Positions 10,929 through 19,532 of a stretch of 64,000 bases of DNA are shown in pieces. Position numbers and translations under genes: made by a program. Source of the stretch: an uncultured Tateyamaria sp. GTDB taxonomy: Bacteria > Pseudomonadota > Alphaproteobacteria > Rhodobacterales > Rhodobacteraceae. The first letter of the stretch is position 1. The number at the start of each line of letters is the position of its first letter. A model generated the notes under the pieces. The model was not told the origin of the DNA, ran no database searches, and saw only the letters and a program-made list of their open reading frames with translations. The stretch covers positions 496,001 through 560,000 of the forward strand of contig CANMVD010000001.1 of NCBI GenBank assembly GCA_947501275.1. Reading direction: 5' to 3'.

Positions 10929-11414
10929 TTAACGACGCGCCAACTGGTAACCATGACCGCTCAGGCAGCGGGCACTGTAGCCATGGCGCTTGCCACTGCG
11001 GGAATTGAGGTGACGAACGCACTCACGAGGAAGGCTGCGCACATGGGCATATGTCTGGTTCAAACACCCCGCGCCAAAGATCCGGGCACTCTTGCCGCCC
11101 GTGGTGCGGAAACTGTGCAGACACTGCTGCGGCAACAGCTTGCGGTTGACGCGTGGTGGCAGGGGGCGCGGTTTGTGAATGGGCTGTCGGTGAATGTGGC
11201 CATGGTTGTAAGTCCTGTCCACATGAACCCGGGCCTTGTCATCCCGACGCTGATCCGCAATGACCGCACCAACAATGGCCAATCCAAGAAGAGCCGCCAC
11301 AGCACGACCAACATCATCGTCGCCAGCCCGGGCCGGGGCAGCAGACAGGCCGGTCACGGCGATGGCAATGGCAGCAATAGTTGCAATGAACTGTTTGTGG
11401 GGGCGCAGGGGCAT
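10929..11414 (-). CDS. Secreted or membrane-anchored hypothetical protein
   Basis: A 161-residue protein not recognised as a named family. It has a Sec-type signal (TIAAIAIAVTGLSAAPARA), then a small-residue hydrophobic stretch (VGRAVAALLGLAIVGAVIA) that could be a membrane helix. A basic, His/Pro/Arg-rich remainder contains three Cys. The basic linker QRRDDKARVHVDRTYNHGHIH suggests an envelope location with nucleic acid or surface contact, but that is weak. A dedicated terminator follows. It stands alone between rnhB and the small secreted gene at 11584. Confidence 0.6.
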   Translation of the reverse strand: MPLRPHKQFIATIAAIAIAVTGLSAAPARAGDDDVGRAVAALLGLAIVGAVIADQRRDDKARVHVDRTYNHGHIHRQPIHKPRPLPPRVNRKLLPQQCLHSFRTTGGKSARIFGAGCLNQTYAHVRSLPRECVRHLNSRSGKRHGYSARCLSGHGYQLARR

Positions 11415-11583
11415 ATCTATTTCCTTCTTAAGGGTTCAAGTGGCAGACCGAGTGTTCGGCTCTGTCACCAATCTGGGTCGACCCCGTTCAGACAGGCAAT
11501 AACGCCACCTTGTTATCGCATATCACACCCCTCAAACCCCTTATGCTATTGAATATCAGCGCCGTTCCCCGCACCTTGGCGAC

Positions 11584-11865
11584 ATGAAACACATCCTCCT
11601 CTCCCTCGCCTGCGTGCTTGCCCTGACCGGGGCTGCACAGGCGCAATGCTTTGCCGACTACAAAGCCAAAAAAGATGGTCCGCTCAGGCTGCACTACGGT
11701 GTTGCCCAAATCAGCGGGACATGCAGTGCAAGCGCCGCACAACAAGAACTCGCACCCCGTTTATCTACAAAAGGGTGGACACTCCTGCAGGTTCAGTCCG
11801 TATTTGGCCCGGAGGGGCTCGACCAAAGGAAAGCCAGTGCCGGAAAATTCTACCTCCGCTTCTGA
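11584..11865 (+). CDS. Small secreted hypothetical protein
   Basis: 93 residues with a clear Sec signal peptide (MKHILLSLACVLALTGAAQA, cleavage before Q) and a mature part of about 72 residues with two Cys. It reads like a periplasmic protein, but no family name is recalled with certainty. Its stop is one base from the ATG of the next gene at 11867, so the two form a coupled pair. Confidence 0.65.
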   Translation: MKHILLSLACVLALTGAAQAQCFADYKAKKDGPLRLHYGVAQISGTCSASAAQQELAPRLSTKGWTLLQVQSVFGPEGLDQRKASAGKFYLRF

Positions 11866-11866
11866 T

Positions 11867-12541
11867 ATGCGGCGCACAGGCGGGCGTCTCGTGGCACTTG
11901 GGGTGGGGGGAATCCTGCTGCTGCTCGCCGCTGCCGCGCTCCTGTTGTTCCTTACGTTGCCAGACGCTGGCGCATTCGATGCACGCGTCGAACGCATGTT
12001 TATCGAAAACGCTGACCTCACAGATCAGGCCAATATCAAACTGCTCGAAATCCTCGCGCAATCCGGCACCGCCTTCGCGGACACACTCGCCAGCTATCGG
12101 CTGGTGATCTTCGTGCTGCTGGTCTTTGCCACAGGGATGATGATCGCAGCTCTAGTCTTCCTGATCTTGCTCGTTGGCTTCAACCGCCGCATGGCCCAAA
12201 TCGAACGGGTCGGGATTCAGGTCAATTCGCTGCTGATCAGCCGCGAGGAAAATACGGTCTACCTCAACAATCTCGGGTTCAAACTGACGGATGCAGCAAT
12301 GGAAACCATGTCCGTTCTTGCCGAAGCCCGCATGGACGACGACGTCATGTCCGGCACCGAAATCGAAAGCGTGATCTCAGGGCGCGACGCGTCTGATTGC
12401 GAAGAGGCCGCCGGTGCTACACGTATCAAACGACTGCGGGACACGCTGGGCAACCAGATCGTCAGCGAACTGCTGGTCAAAAACATCGCGCGACGGGGTT
12501 ACATGCTCGCTGTAGAAAAAGACGTGATCAAAGTCCTCTAA
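11867..12541 (+). CDS. Inner-membrane protein with a C-terminal winged-helix-like segment
   Basis: A 224-residue protein of unknown role. ATG at 11867 is chosen over a frame open from 11651 because the upstream part overlaps the secreted gene and reads as noise. Two membrane helices lie at about residues 10-30 and 78-103, with a helical loop between. The soluble C-terminal part (about 105-224) ends in RIKRLRDTLGNQIVSELLVKNIARRGYMLA, resembling the last helix and wing of OmpR/PhoB-type DNA-binding domains. If real, this would be a membrane-tethered regulator. The resemblance is by eye only. It follows the small secreted gene with a one-base gap. Confidence 0.6.
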   Translation: MRRTGGRLVALGVGGILLLLAAAALLLFLTLPDAGAFDARVERMFIENADLTDQANIKLLEILAQSGTAFADTLASYRLVIFVLLVFATGMMIAALVFLILLVGFNRRMAQIERVGIQVNSLLISREENTVYLNNLGFKLTDAAMETMSVLAEARMDDDVMSGTEIESVISGRDASDCEEAAGATRIKRLRDTLGNQIVSELLVKNIARRGYMLAVEKDVIKVL

Positions 12542-12566
12542 GGTTTCTTCTGACCCTAAATACCAC
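12542..12566 (+). repeat. Dispersed intergenic repeat, copy 1
   Basis: One of three copies in the window of a unit built as TTTCTTCTGAC, five variable bases, then AATACCAC (others at 18445-18469 and 22652-22675). It sits right after the stop of the membrane protein gene. The rest of the 158-bp gap before the aldolase gene shows no other feature. Confidence 0.65.
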
Positions 12567-12699
12567 CGCCGGAGGCACAAACGCAGCTGCCGCAGGCAGA
12601 TGCAGAACATCGCGTGGCGCGGCACGCGCCTCATTTCGACAGTGGCCACGCAAGGCAAAGCATGGCTAGGGTGCGCCAAACACGAAAAGGAATCGCACC

Positions 12700-13479
12700 A
12701 TGCCAGCCCCCACCAACCCGTTCAAAGCTGCTCTGAAAAACGGCGACACCGTTGTCGGTTGCTGGTTGTCACTGGGCGATCCGCTGTCGACCGAAATCGC
12801 AGGCACCGCCGGGTTCGACTGGCTGCTCATCGACAGCGAACACACACCCTACGACATCTCGCGCATCCGCATGCAGCTGATGGCGCTGGAAAGCTCGGAC
12901 AGCCACGCTGCCGTCCGGGTGCCCGCCTCCGAAACATGGATGTTGAAACAAGTGCTGGATGCGGGCGCACAAACCGTGCTGGTGCCGATGGTCGAAAGCG
13001 CCGAGCAAGCCCGACAACTGGTGCACGATGTACGCTACCCACCCACAGGCGGCCGTGGTGTCGGGTATTCCGGTGCGCGCTGTTCCCGGTTCGGTGCGAT
13101 CAAAGATTATGGCCAAACCGCCGACGATCAGATCTGCCTGCTGGTGCAGGTCGAAAACATGGCCGGTCTCGCTGCCCTTGATGATATCCTCGCGGTTGAG
13201 GGCATTGACGGCGTCTTTATCGGGCCTGCGGACCTGTCCGCGGATATGGGATATATGGGGCAACTCACCCACCCGGAAGTTCAGGCCACTATGAAAGACG
13301 CCTTTGCCAAGATCGCTGCAAGCGACAAAGCGCCCGGCGTGTTGTGCACCACACCCGAATTCACCCAAGACTGTCTGGACTGGGGTGCTCAATTCGTCGC
13401 CACAGGAATTGACCTGCTGATGCTGGCAAACTCATTGCGTAGCCTGTCTGAGACATGGAAAGGAGCCAAAGGACGCTAG
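12700..13479 (+). CDS. HpcH/HpaI family aldolase
   Basis: A class II pyruvate aldolase of 259 residues, related to 4-hydroxy-2-oxoheptanedioate aldolase. Landmarks are the early VVGCWLSLGDPLSTEIAGTAGFDWLLIDSEHTPYD, the metal-site region VLVPMVESAEQARQLV, the arginine/glycine loop GGRGVG, and DGVFIGPADLSADMGYMG. Substrate cannot be told from sequence; no homoprotocatechuate pathway genes lie next to it. It ends two bases before the convergent DUF3095 gene. Confidence 0.9.
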   Translation: MPAPTNPFKAALKNGDTVVGCWLSLGDPLSTEIAGTAGFDWLLIDSEHTPYDISRIRMQLMALESSDSHAAVRVPASETWMLKQVLDAGAQTVLVPMVESAEQARQLVHDVRYPPTGGRGVGYSGARCSRFGAIKDYGQTADDQICLLVQVENMAGLAALDDILAVEGIDGVFIGPADLSADMGYMGQLTHPEVQATMKDAFAKIAASDKAPGVLCTTPEFTQDCLDWGAQFVATGIDLLMLANSLRSLSETWKGAKGR

Positions 13480-13481
13480 GC

Positions 13482-14609
13482 TCAACCGCCCTTGATGCCC
13501 ATCGCCGCCTGCGTATAGCCTCCCGCAGCACCGTCAATGAAATGCACATGGGTGTCATCCATGATGGACGGCACAATACAGGTCATCATTGCTTCATCCT
13601 GCGTGTGCATCCCGAAACTGACAATGCCTGCGTCGCGCGCTGTCTCCAGCAGCGCGCGCAGACGTTCAATCGTTTCCGGATCGCAGTCCAATGTCATCTT
13701 CAACCCATCATCAAATTTGCGAAAATCCGCATTGCCACCGACGGTGCGCTGGTAATGCGCCGGATCAAACCCACCCAACTTTATCTTGGTCTTCAACAAG
13801 ACCCAGGCGATGGCCGTCTCAAACAGGATCTGGCGGCGACGCTTGGCCAAAGGCATGGACCCGCGCGAGGCATGGGCCTCCAACACGGCGCCCGGTGGCG
13901 GCCACCCGGTGCCCGGCCCCTCGGGTGGCGATGGATGGCCGCCTCGCTCAAGGTGAGACACCGCCTCCAAAACCTGAGCCGCAACGGTCGCAAAGGCCCC
14001 AGGATCGACTCCCGCAACGGGCTGTACCAGCAATGACAGGATCGTGCCGTTGCGCGCCTGCATATGACTCCAGCGGCAACTCAAACCGGTCAGATCAGGC
14101 TGAGTCCCAGCGGCAGCGGCAGGCACCGTTTCTTGCCCGTTCTTCATCTCTCCTTCGGCCCAGCTGACGCCGCCACCGGAAAACATCGCATAGTCGACGC
14201 CGTCCGACACTCGGTAGCGTGCCACCGCAACTTCGTGGCCGGCATTCCGGATATGAGCCACCGGATAAAGCCCCACACGCAAACCCATATCAAATTCTTC
14301 ACGTGCCCAGACCTGAACCGCCGCCAAAGCCGCAGCCGCCTGTTCGGCAAATTCGGGTGGATGGGCAAAGGCGGCCCCGTCTCCGCCAAACACATAAGGA
14401 AAGGCGCGTCCCCCCGCCGTATTGATCTGGGCCGAAATAACCGCCGCCCCGATCATATTCACAACCTTGTATTTGCCCGCCGCAATCGCCGCCGTAGATC
14501 CGACGATGTCAGATGTCCCCACGACCCAGTCATCGGGCAAGGGGGTGTATTCGTCCGGAGCCGCAAGAGCGTCAAACTTGTCGCGCAAAGGAAGCGTATC
14601 ATAAAACAT
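13482..14609 (-). CDS. DUF3095 protein, nucleotide-cyclase-like
   Basis: A 375-residue protein of the DUF3095 family, whose function is not established. The N-terminal part resembles a class III cyclase core: GTSDIVGSTAAIAAGKYKVVN and PYVFGGDGAAF carry the Asp residues used for metal in true cyclases. The C-terminal half (about 210 onward) is family-specific. I set the start at 14609 (MFYDTLPLRD), preceded by AGAGG; the frame is open to 14678. It converges with the aldolase gene and diverges from the MFS gene. Confidence 0.8.
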   Translation of the reverse strand: MFYDTLPLRDKFDALAAPDEYTPLPDDWVVGTSDIVGSTAAIAAGKYKVVNMIGAAVISAQINTAGGRAFPYVFGGDGAAFAHPPEFAEQAAAALAAVQVWAREEFDMGLRVGLYPVAHIRNAGHEVAVARYRVSDGVDYAMFSGGGVSWAEGEMKNGQETVPAAAAGTQPDLTGLSCRWSHMQARNGTILSLLVQPVAGVDPGAFATVAAQVLEAVSHLERGGHPSPPEGPGTGWPPPGAVLEAHASRGSMPLAKRRRQILFETAIAWVLLKTKIKLGGFDPAHYQRTVGGNADFRKFDDGLKMTLDCDPETIERLRALLETARDAGIVSFGMHTQDEAMMTCIVPSIMDDTHVHFIDGAAGGYTQAAMGIKGG

Positions 14610-14736
14610 CGCCCAACCTCTCTGGTGTGACGTGACCCTAGCATGCGGTGCGCTGCTGTCACCTCTGCGGCACGACATCTGACTTGCGCAGGTGACCTCA
14701 ACCTGTCACGCCCCGACAAAAGGCACGAGGGTCACC

Positions 14737-15909
14737 ATGACATACGGACTGGCAATATTGGCGCTGAGCTACGTGCTCAGCCAGTTCTTTCGCGCCTTTC
14801 TCGCCGTTCTTACAACACCGCTGGGCGACGAGCTTGGGATTGGCCCGGACGTACTGGCCACGGCGTCGGGTTACTGGTTCCTTGTCTTTGCTGCCATGCA
14901 AATCCCGGTCGGCTGGGCGCTTGATACGCTGGGGCCCAGACGGACAGCAGGCTGGCTGTTCCTTGCGGGCGGCGGAGGCGGCGCCGTGCTATTTGCGTTG
15001 GCTCAGGCGCCGTTGCATATCCATTTGGCCATGGGGCTGATCGGGATGGGTTGTGCACCTGTGCTCATGGCCAGCTTCTATATTTTTGCGCGTGAATTTG
15101 ACGGAGCAAAATTTGCCACGTTGGCCGCACTGATGATTGGCATTGGCACCATCGGCAACCTGATCTCATCATACCCGCTGGCACTGGCTGTCGAAACAAT
15201 CGGATGGCGCAATGCGATGTGGGGGCTTGCAGGCCTGTCCAGCCTCGTCGCTTTGGGCGTTCTGGCCACTGTCAGGGATCCTGCGAAAATCACAGACAAC
15301 CCGGGAGGATCGTTTCTGGATGTGCTGCGCATCCCGGCACTATGGCTGCTGTTCCCGATCATGTTCGTGAATTACACGCCGGTCGCGGCAATCCGCGGAA
15401 TGTGGATCTCACCTTACCTACGAGACGTATTTGACATGCCCCTGACACAGGTCGGGCTCGGCATTCTTGTGATGAGCCTTGCCATGATCGTCGGAACCCT
15501 CACCTACGGACCGCTCGATCGCCTGCTGGGAACCCGCAAATGGGTTGTCGTTGGCGGCAACGGGATGACGCTGGCGCTGCTGTTTGTGCTGATCTGGCAG
15601 GTAGATGGCGGGGCGTGGACGTCTGTGGCTCTCATGGCTGGCATCGGATTTTTCGGGGCGACCTTCCCCGTGATCATCGCCCACGCCCGCAGCTTTGTGC
15701 CGCCCCACCTGGTCGGACGCGGTGTGACGCTGATGAACCTCTTTGGAATTGGTGGTGTCGGCGTGATGCAATTCGCCTCGAGCAAAATCTACGGCATAAC
15801 ATCGGGACCAAACACAACCACACCCTACATCGCCATTTTCAGCTTCTTTGCCGCGGCTTTGTTGGCCGGAGTGTTGATCTACGCCCTCAGTCGGGACAGC
15901 CGGGACTAA
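14737..15909 (+). CDS. MFS transporter
   Basis: A 390-residue major facilitator with about twelve membrane helices. The loop between helices 2 and 3 reads GWALDTLGPRRTAG, the family signature, and the fold repeats after a central linker near residue 190. The start at 14737 has GAGGGT upstream; the frame extends to 14692 without support. Substrate unknown; neighbours (DUF3095, asd) give no hint. Confidence 0.88.
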   Translation: MTYGLAILALSYVLSQFFRAFLAVLTTPLGDELGIGPDVLATASGYWFLVFAAMQIPVGWALDTLGPRRTAGWLFLAGGGGGAVLFALAQAPLHIHLAMGLIGMGCAPVLMASFYIFAREFDGAKFATLAALMIGIGTIGNLISSYPLALAVETIGWRNAMWGLAGLSSLVALGVLATVRDPAKITDNPGGSFLDVLRIPALWLLFPIMFVNYTPVAAIRGMWISPYLRDVFDMPLTQVGLGILVMSLAMIVGTLTYGPLDRLLGTRKWVVVGGNGMTLALLFVLIWQVDGGAWTSVALMAGIGFFGATFPVIIAHARSFVPPHLVGRGVTLMNLFGIGGVGVMQFASSKIYGITSGPNTTTPYIAIFSFFAAALLAGVLIYALSRDSRD

Positions 15910-15975
15910 CGCCCCCTTTCGCACACGCGCCAATGGGTATAAGGGCTGCCCACCTATCGCTAAAAGGAGTCGATT

Positions 15976-16998
15976 ATGGGGTATCGTGTCGTCGTCGCGG
16001 GTGCCACCGGTAACGTGGGCCGCGAAATGCTGAACATTCTGGACGAGCGCCAGTTTCCAATCGATGAGATTGCCGTGTTGGCAAGCCGTCGGTCCCTGGG
16101 AACGGAAGTGTCGTTTGGGGACAAGACGCTGAAGACGAAGGACCTCGATACGTTTGACTTCACGGGCTGGGACATGGCGCTGTTTGCCATCGGGTCCGAC
16201 GCGACCAAAAAATATGCCCCCGTCGCAGCCAAAGCCGGCTGTGTGGTCATCGATAACTCATCGCTCTATCGCTATGATCCTGACGTGCCGCTGATCGTGC
16301 CCGAAGTAAATGCGGATGCAATCGAGGGCTACGCCAAGAAGAACATCATCGCCAACCCCAACTGCTCGACCGCGCAGATGGTTGTGGCCCTGAAACCCCT
16401 GCATGATCGCGCCACGATCAAGCGGGTTGTCGTTTCAACGTATCAATCCGTGTCTGGCGCGGGCAAGGAAGGGATGGACGAGCTGTGGGACCAGACCAAA
16501 GCTGTCTACAACCCGACATCGGAAGTGCCACCCAAGAAGTTTCAAAAACAGATCGCGTTCAATGTGATTCCGCAGATTGACGTCTTCATGGAAGACGGCA
16601 GCACCAAGGAAGAATGGAAGATGGTGGTCGAGACGAAGAAGATCGTTGACCCCTCCATCAAGGTCACAGCGACCTGCGTGCGGGTACCTGTTTTTGTCGG
16701 TCACAGCGAAGCGGTGAACATCGAAACCGAGGATTTTCTCGATGAGGACGAAGCGCGCGATATCCTGCGCGAGGCGCCCGGCATTATGGTGATCGATAAG
16801 CGCGAAGACGGGGGCTATGTGTCGCCGATTGAGTGCGCAGGCGACTATGCCACGTTCATCAGCCGCATCCGGCAGGACAGCACAATTGACAACGGGCTGA
16901 ACTTCTGGTGCGTCAGTGACAACCTGCGCAAGGGCGCGGCCCTCAACGCAGTCCAGATCGCGGAACTGCTGGGCCAGCGGGTCCTGAAAAAGGGCTAA
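15976..16998 (+). CDS. asd: Aspartate-semialdehyde dehydrogenase
   Basis: Reduces beta-aspartyl phosphate to aspartate semialdehyde with NADPH, feeding lysine, threonine, methionine and diaminopimelate. Residues 5-15 hold the nucleotide-binding VVAGATGNVGREM, Cys in NPNCSTAQM is the catalytic nucleophile, and the active-site QSVSGAGKEGMDEL follows. Length 340 is typical. AAAGGAG precedes the ATG. The gene stands alone, with the convergent puuD gene downstream. Confidence 0.97.
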   Translation: MGYRVVVAGATGNVGREMLNILDERQFPIDEIAVLASRRSLGTEVSFGDKTLKTKDLDTFDFTGWDMALFAIGSDATKKYAPVAAKAGCVVIDNSSLYRYDPDVPLIVPEVNADAIEGYAKKNIIANPNCSTAQMVVALKPLHDRATIKRVVVSTYQSVSGAGKEGMDELWDQTKAVYNPTSEVPPKKFQKQIAFNVIPQIDVFMEDGSTKEEWKMVVETKKIVDPSIKVTATCVRVPVFVGHSEAVNIETEDFLDEDEARDILREAPGIMVIDKREDGGYVSPIECAGDYATFISRIRQDSTIDNGLNFWCVSDNLRKGAALNAVQIAELLGQRVLKKG

Positions 16999-17055
16999 AG
17001 AAAACAGCGGCGGGGCAGGCAATATGTCTGCCCTACTTGCCCGCCCGAACGAAGC

Positions 17056-18267
17056 CTATGGCGCGGCCATTGCGCTTTGATACCACGCAACGATCAGTGC
17101 TCGCTCGTCCTCTTGCATATAGGACAGATTGGCTGGCGGCATGGCGTGACTGATACCTGATTGCAGATAAACGGCGCGTGCGTTGCGCGTCAGGTCCGCC
17201 TGTGTTTCCAGAACCACCCCTTTGGGTGCCCAGTGCAGCCCAGACCACACCGGCTCGGCTGCGTGGCACATGCTGCAACGGCCCAGAACGATGTCGTGGA
17301 CATCTTCAAACCCCTCGGCCTCGGCAAAGCGGGTCACGACACTGGCCTCGCGTTGTGCGCCCGGGGCCACGCTGAGCCACGCGATCAGGATGAACAACAA
17401 CACCGTCACCCCCCACGTCCAGTGTGGGTTCCCCTTGCGGGCGTGATGCGTGTTGAACCAATGCCGGATTGTGACTCCCATCAGGAACACGAGGGCCGCA
17501 ATCACCCAGTTCCACTCCGACGCAAAGGCCAGCGGGTAGTGATTGGAGAGCATCAGGAAAATGACCGGCAACGTGAGATAGTTGTTGTGGGTCGAGCGTT
17601 GCTTGGCGATCTTGCCGTAGATGCTGTCTGGCGTGCGCCCAGCCATGAGGTCAGCCACTACGATCTTCTGGTTGGGGATGATCACGAAGAACACGTTGCC
17701 TGACATGATCGTCGCGGTAAAAGCCCCCAGATGCAGCAACGCGGCGCGTCCTGTGAAGACATGCGCATAAAACCACGACATCCCGATCAGAACCACAAAC
17801 AGGGCGATCATCAAAACGGTTTGATCCGCGTTTACAAAAACCTTGCACAGCCCGTGATAGACAGCCCAGCCAAAGGCAAGCGAGGCCAGTGAAATCCCGA
17901 TGGCCTGCCAAGTGGCAAGCTCCAGCACGTTGGGGTCAATCAGGTAAAATTCCGCCCCGAGATAGTAGACCAACACCAACAGGATGAAGCCGCTGATCCA
18001 CGTCCAATAGCTTTGCCATTTATGCCAGATCAGCCCATCGGGCATACCTGCGGGGGCGACCAGATACTTTTGAATGTGGTAAAATCCGCCGCCGTGGACC
18101 TGCCATTCTTCTCCATCGGCACCCGAGGCGAGGTTGCGATCACGGTGCAGGCCAAGATCAAGAGCGATGAAGTAAAATGACGATCCAATCCACGCGATAC
18201 CCGTGATCACGTGCAGCCAACGCACCGCAAATTCCAGCCACGCGCCCATAGCGGCAAAGTCGTACAT
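17056..18267 (-). CDS. puuD: Membrane urate oxidase with C-terminal cytochrome c domain
   Basis: Oxidises urate to 5-hydroxyisourate in the inner membrane, passing electrons to a c-type haem rather than to oxygen directly. The first about 300 residues hold around eight membrane helices, with the family segment RWLHVITGIAWIGSSFYFIALDLGL. The last about 100 residues contain one haem c motif, CSMCH, and a Met-rich end (ISHAMPPANLSYM). This PuuD type was characterised in Agrobacterium. Its product is the substrate of UraH (26851). It lies downstream of cydB on the same strand, separated by about 250 bp with a dispersed repeat. Confidence 0.92.
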   Translation of the reverse strand: MYDFAAMGAWLEFAVRWLHVITGIAWIGSSFYFIALDLGLHRDRNLASGADGEEWQVHGGGFYHIQKYLVAPAGMPDGLIWHKWQSYWTWISGFILLVLVYYLGAEFYLIDPNVLELATWQAIGISLASLAFGWAVYHGLCKVFVNADQTVLMIALFVVLIGMSWFYAHVFTGRAALLHLGAFTATIMSGNVFFVIIPNQKIVVADLMAGRTPDSIYGKIAKQRSTHNNYLTLPVIFLMLSNHYPLAFASEWNWVIAALVFLMGVTIRHWFNTHHARKGNPHWTWGVTVLLFILIAWLSVAPGAQREASVVTRFAEAEGFEDVHDIVLGRCSMCHAAEPVWSGLHWAPKGVVLETQADLTRNARAVYLQSGISHAMPPANLSYMQEDERALIVAWYQSAMAAP

Positions 18268-18444
18268 GTCGGCATCCCTGTCGTTGCGCCGGTCAGATTA
18301 GACAGCGCGGTACAGATCCGAAAGGGGAGAAGTGGCATTGCTGTTCTGTCAGGCCACTGGACTATCTCGCCGGCGGCTGTGTCAGCTGGCTGAAGGTGGG
18401 GTTTCCTACTTGGGGGGCTCTGCTCCCGGCCCTTGGCCTTCCCC

Positions 18445-18469
18445 GTGGTATTTTTCGTCAGAAGAAACC
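18445..18469 (-). repeat. Dispersed intergenic repeat, copy 2
   Basis: The minus strand reads TTTCTTCTGACGAAAAATAC followed by CAC, then a GC-rich arm toward 18410. It lies 48 bp past the cydB stop, in the cydB-puuD gap. It matches copies at 12542 and 22652. Confidence 0.65.
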
Positions 18470-18516
18470 GGGAAAACGCCCCGCATCCAAACGAGCAGAT
18501 GCGGGATGTCGTGGAT

Positions 18517-19527
18517 TTAGTCGTAACGCAATTCTGCGGCCTTGCCTTTGAACACAGTGTAAGCCAACGCAGTGTACCCACCGATCATGGGCAGAACAAA
18601 GATCGTCCCCACAAGGATAATCATCAGACTTTCCGGTGCGCTTGCCGCTTCGTAGATCGTCAGCTTCTCCGGCACCACATAGGGGTAGAACGAATAAGCC
18701 AACCCGCCAAAAGCAAGCGTGAACAGAGTGATAGCACAAATGAACGGAAGGATCGCACCTTTGTCTGTGGCGTTTGGCAAGGCGTTCAGCGACCGCCACA
18801 GCAAATAGAACACGACCCCTGACAGGATCGGCAGCGGTGCGAGCCACAGGATTTCCGGCAGTGAGAACCACTTGTCAAAGATCCGTGGGCTGACCAATGG
18901 CGTGGCAAGGGAAATGGCCCCGAACCCGATGACGACACCCCAGATGCCGCCCTTGGCCCAGTCCACCGCTTTGGCCTGCAACGTGTACTCCGTTTTCAGG
19001 ATCAGCCAACAGGCCCCGATAAAGGAATAGGCCACCGTCAGGAACACAGCCGTGATGGCAGAAAACGCCCATGTGCCGAGCGTGAATTCCAGACCCATCA
19101 CGTATTTGCCCAACATGTACCCCTGGGCCAAGGAGGTCAGTAGGGACCCTCCGAAAAAAGCCCAGTTCCACAGTCTTTTGTGCGGAGTCGGTGCCTTGAC
19201 CCGGAATTCAAAGGCCACTCCGCGCAGGATCAACCCAATCAGCATGATGGCCACCGGCAGATACAGCGCTGTCAGAATTGTCCCATGCGCTGAGGGGAAC
19301 GCAACAAGCAACAAGCCAATCGCCAGCACCAGCCACGTTTCATTTGCATCCCAGAACGGCCCGATGGACGCGACCATCGTGTCCTTTTCCTCGTCCGTGG
19401 CGAAGGGGAACAAGACCCCTACGCCCAAGTCGAACCCATCAAGGATCACGTAGATCAGGATCGACACGCCCATCAAGGCTGCAAAGGTAAAGGGCAGCCA
19501 ACGGGCGGGATCGTCAAACATTTCCAT
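18517..19527 (-). CDS. cydB: Cytochrome bd-type quinol oxidase subunit II
   Basis: Membrane subunit of a bd-family quinol oxidase. It is 336 residues long with about eight helices; the opening LIYVILDGFDLGVGVLFPF and GPFWDANETWLVLAIG are family hallmarks. The start at 19527 follows the CydA stop by five bases; a longer frame to 19695 overlaps cydA and is not supported. Downstream is a dispersed repeat and then puuD. Together with cydA it forms a two-gene operon of the cyanide-insensitive (CioAB-like) kind, judged from the short Q-loop of the partner. Confidence 0.94.
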   Translation of the reverse strand: MEMFDDPARWLPFTFAALMGVSILIYVILDGFDLGVGVLFPFATDEEKDTMVASIGPFWDANETWLVLAIGLLLVAFPSAHGTILTALYLPVAIMLIGLILRGVAFEFRVKAPTPHKRLWNWAFFGGSLLTSLAQGYMLGKYVMGLEFTLGTWAFSAITAVFLTVAYSFIGACWLILKTEYTLQAKAVDWAKGGIWGVVIGFGAISLATPLVSPRIFDKWFSLPEILWLAPLPILSGVVFYLLWRSLNALPNATDKGAILPFICAITLFTLAFGGLAYSFYPYVVPEKLTIYEAASAPESLMIILVGTIFVLPMIGGYTALAYTVFKGKAAELRYD

Positions 19528-19532
19528 CACGT

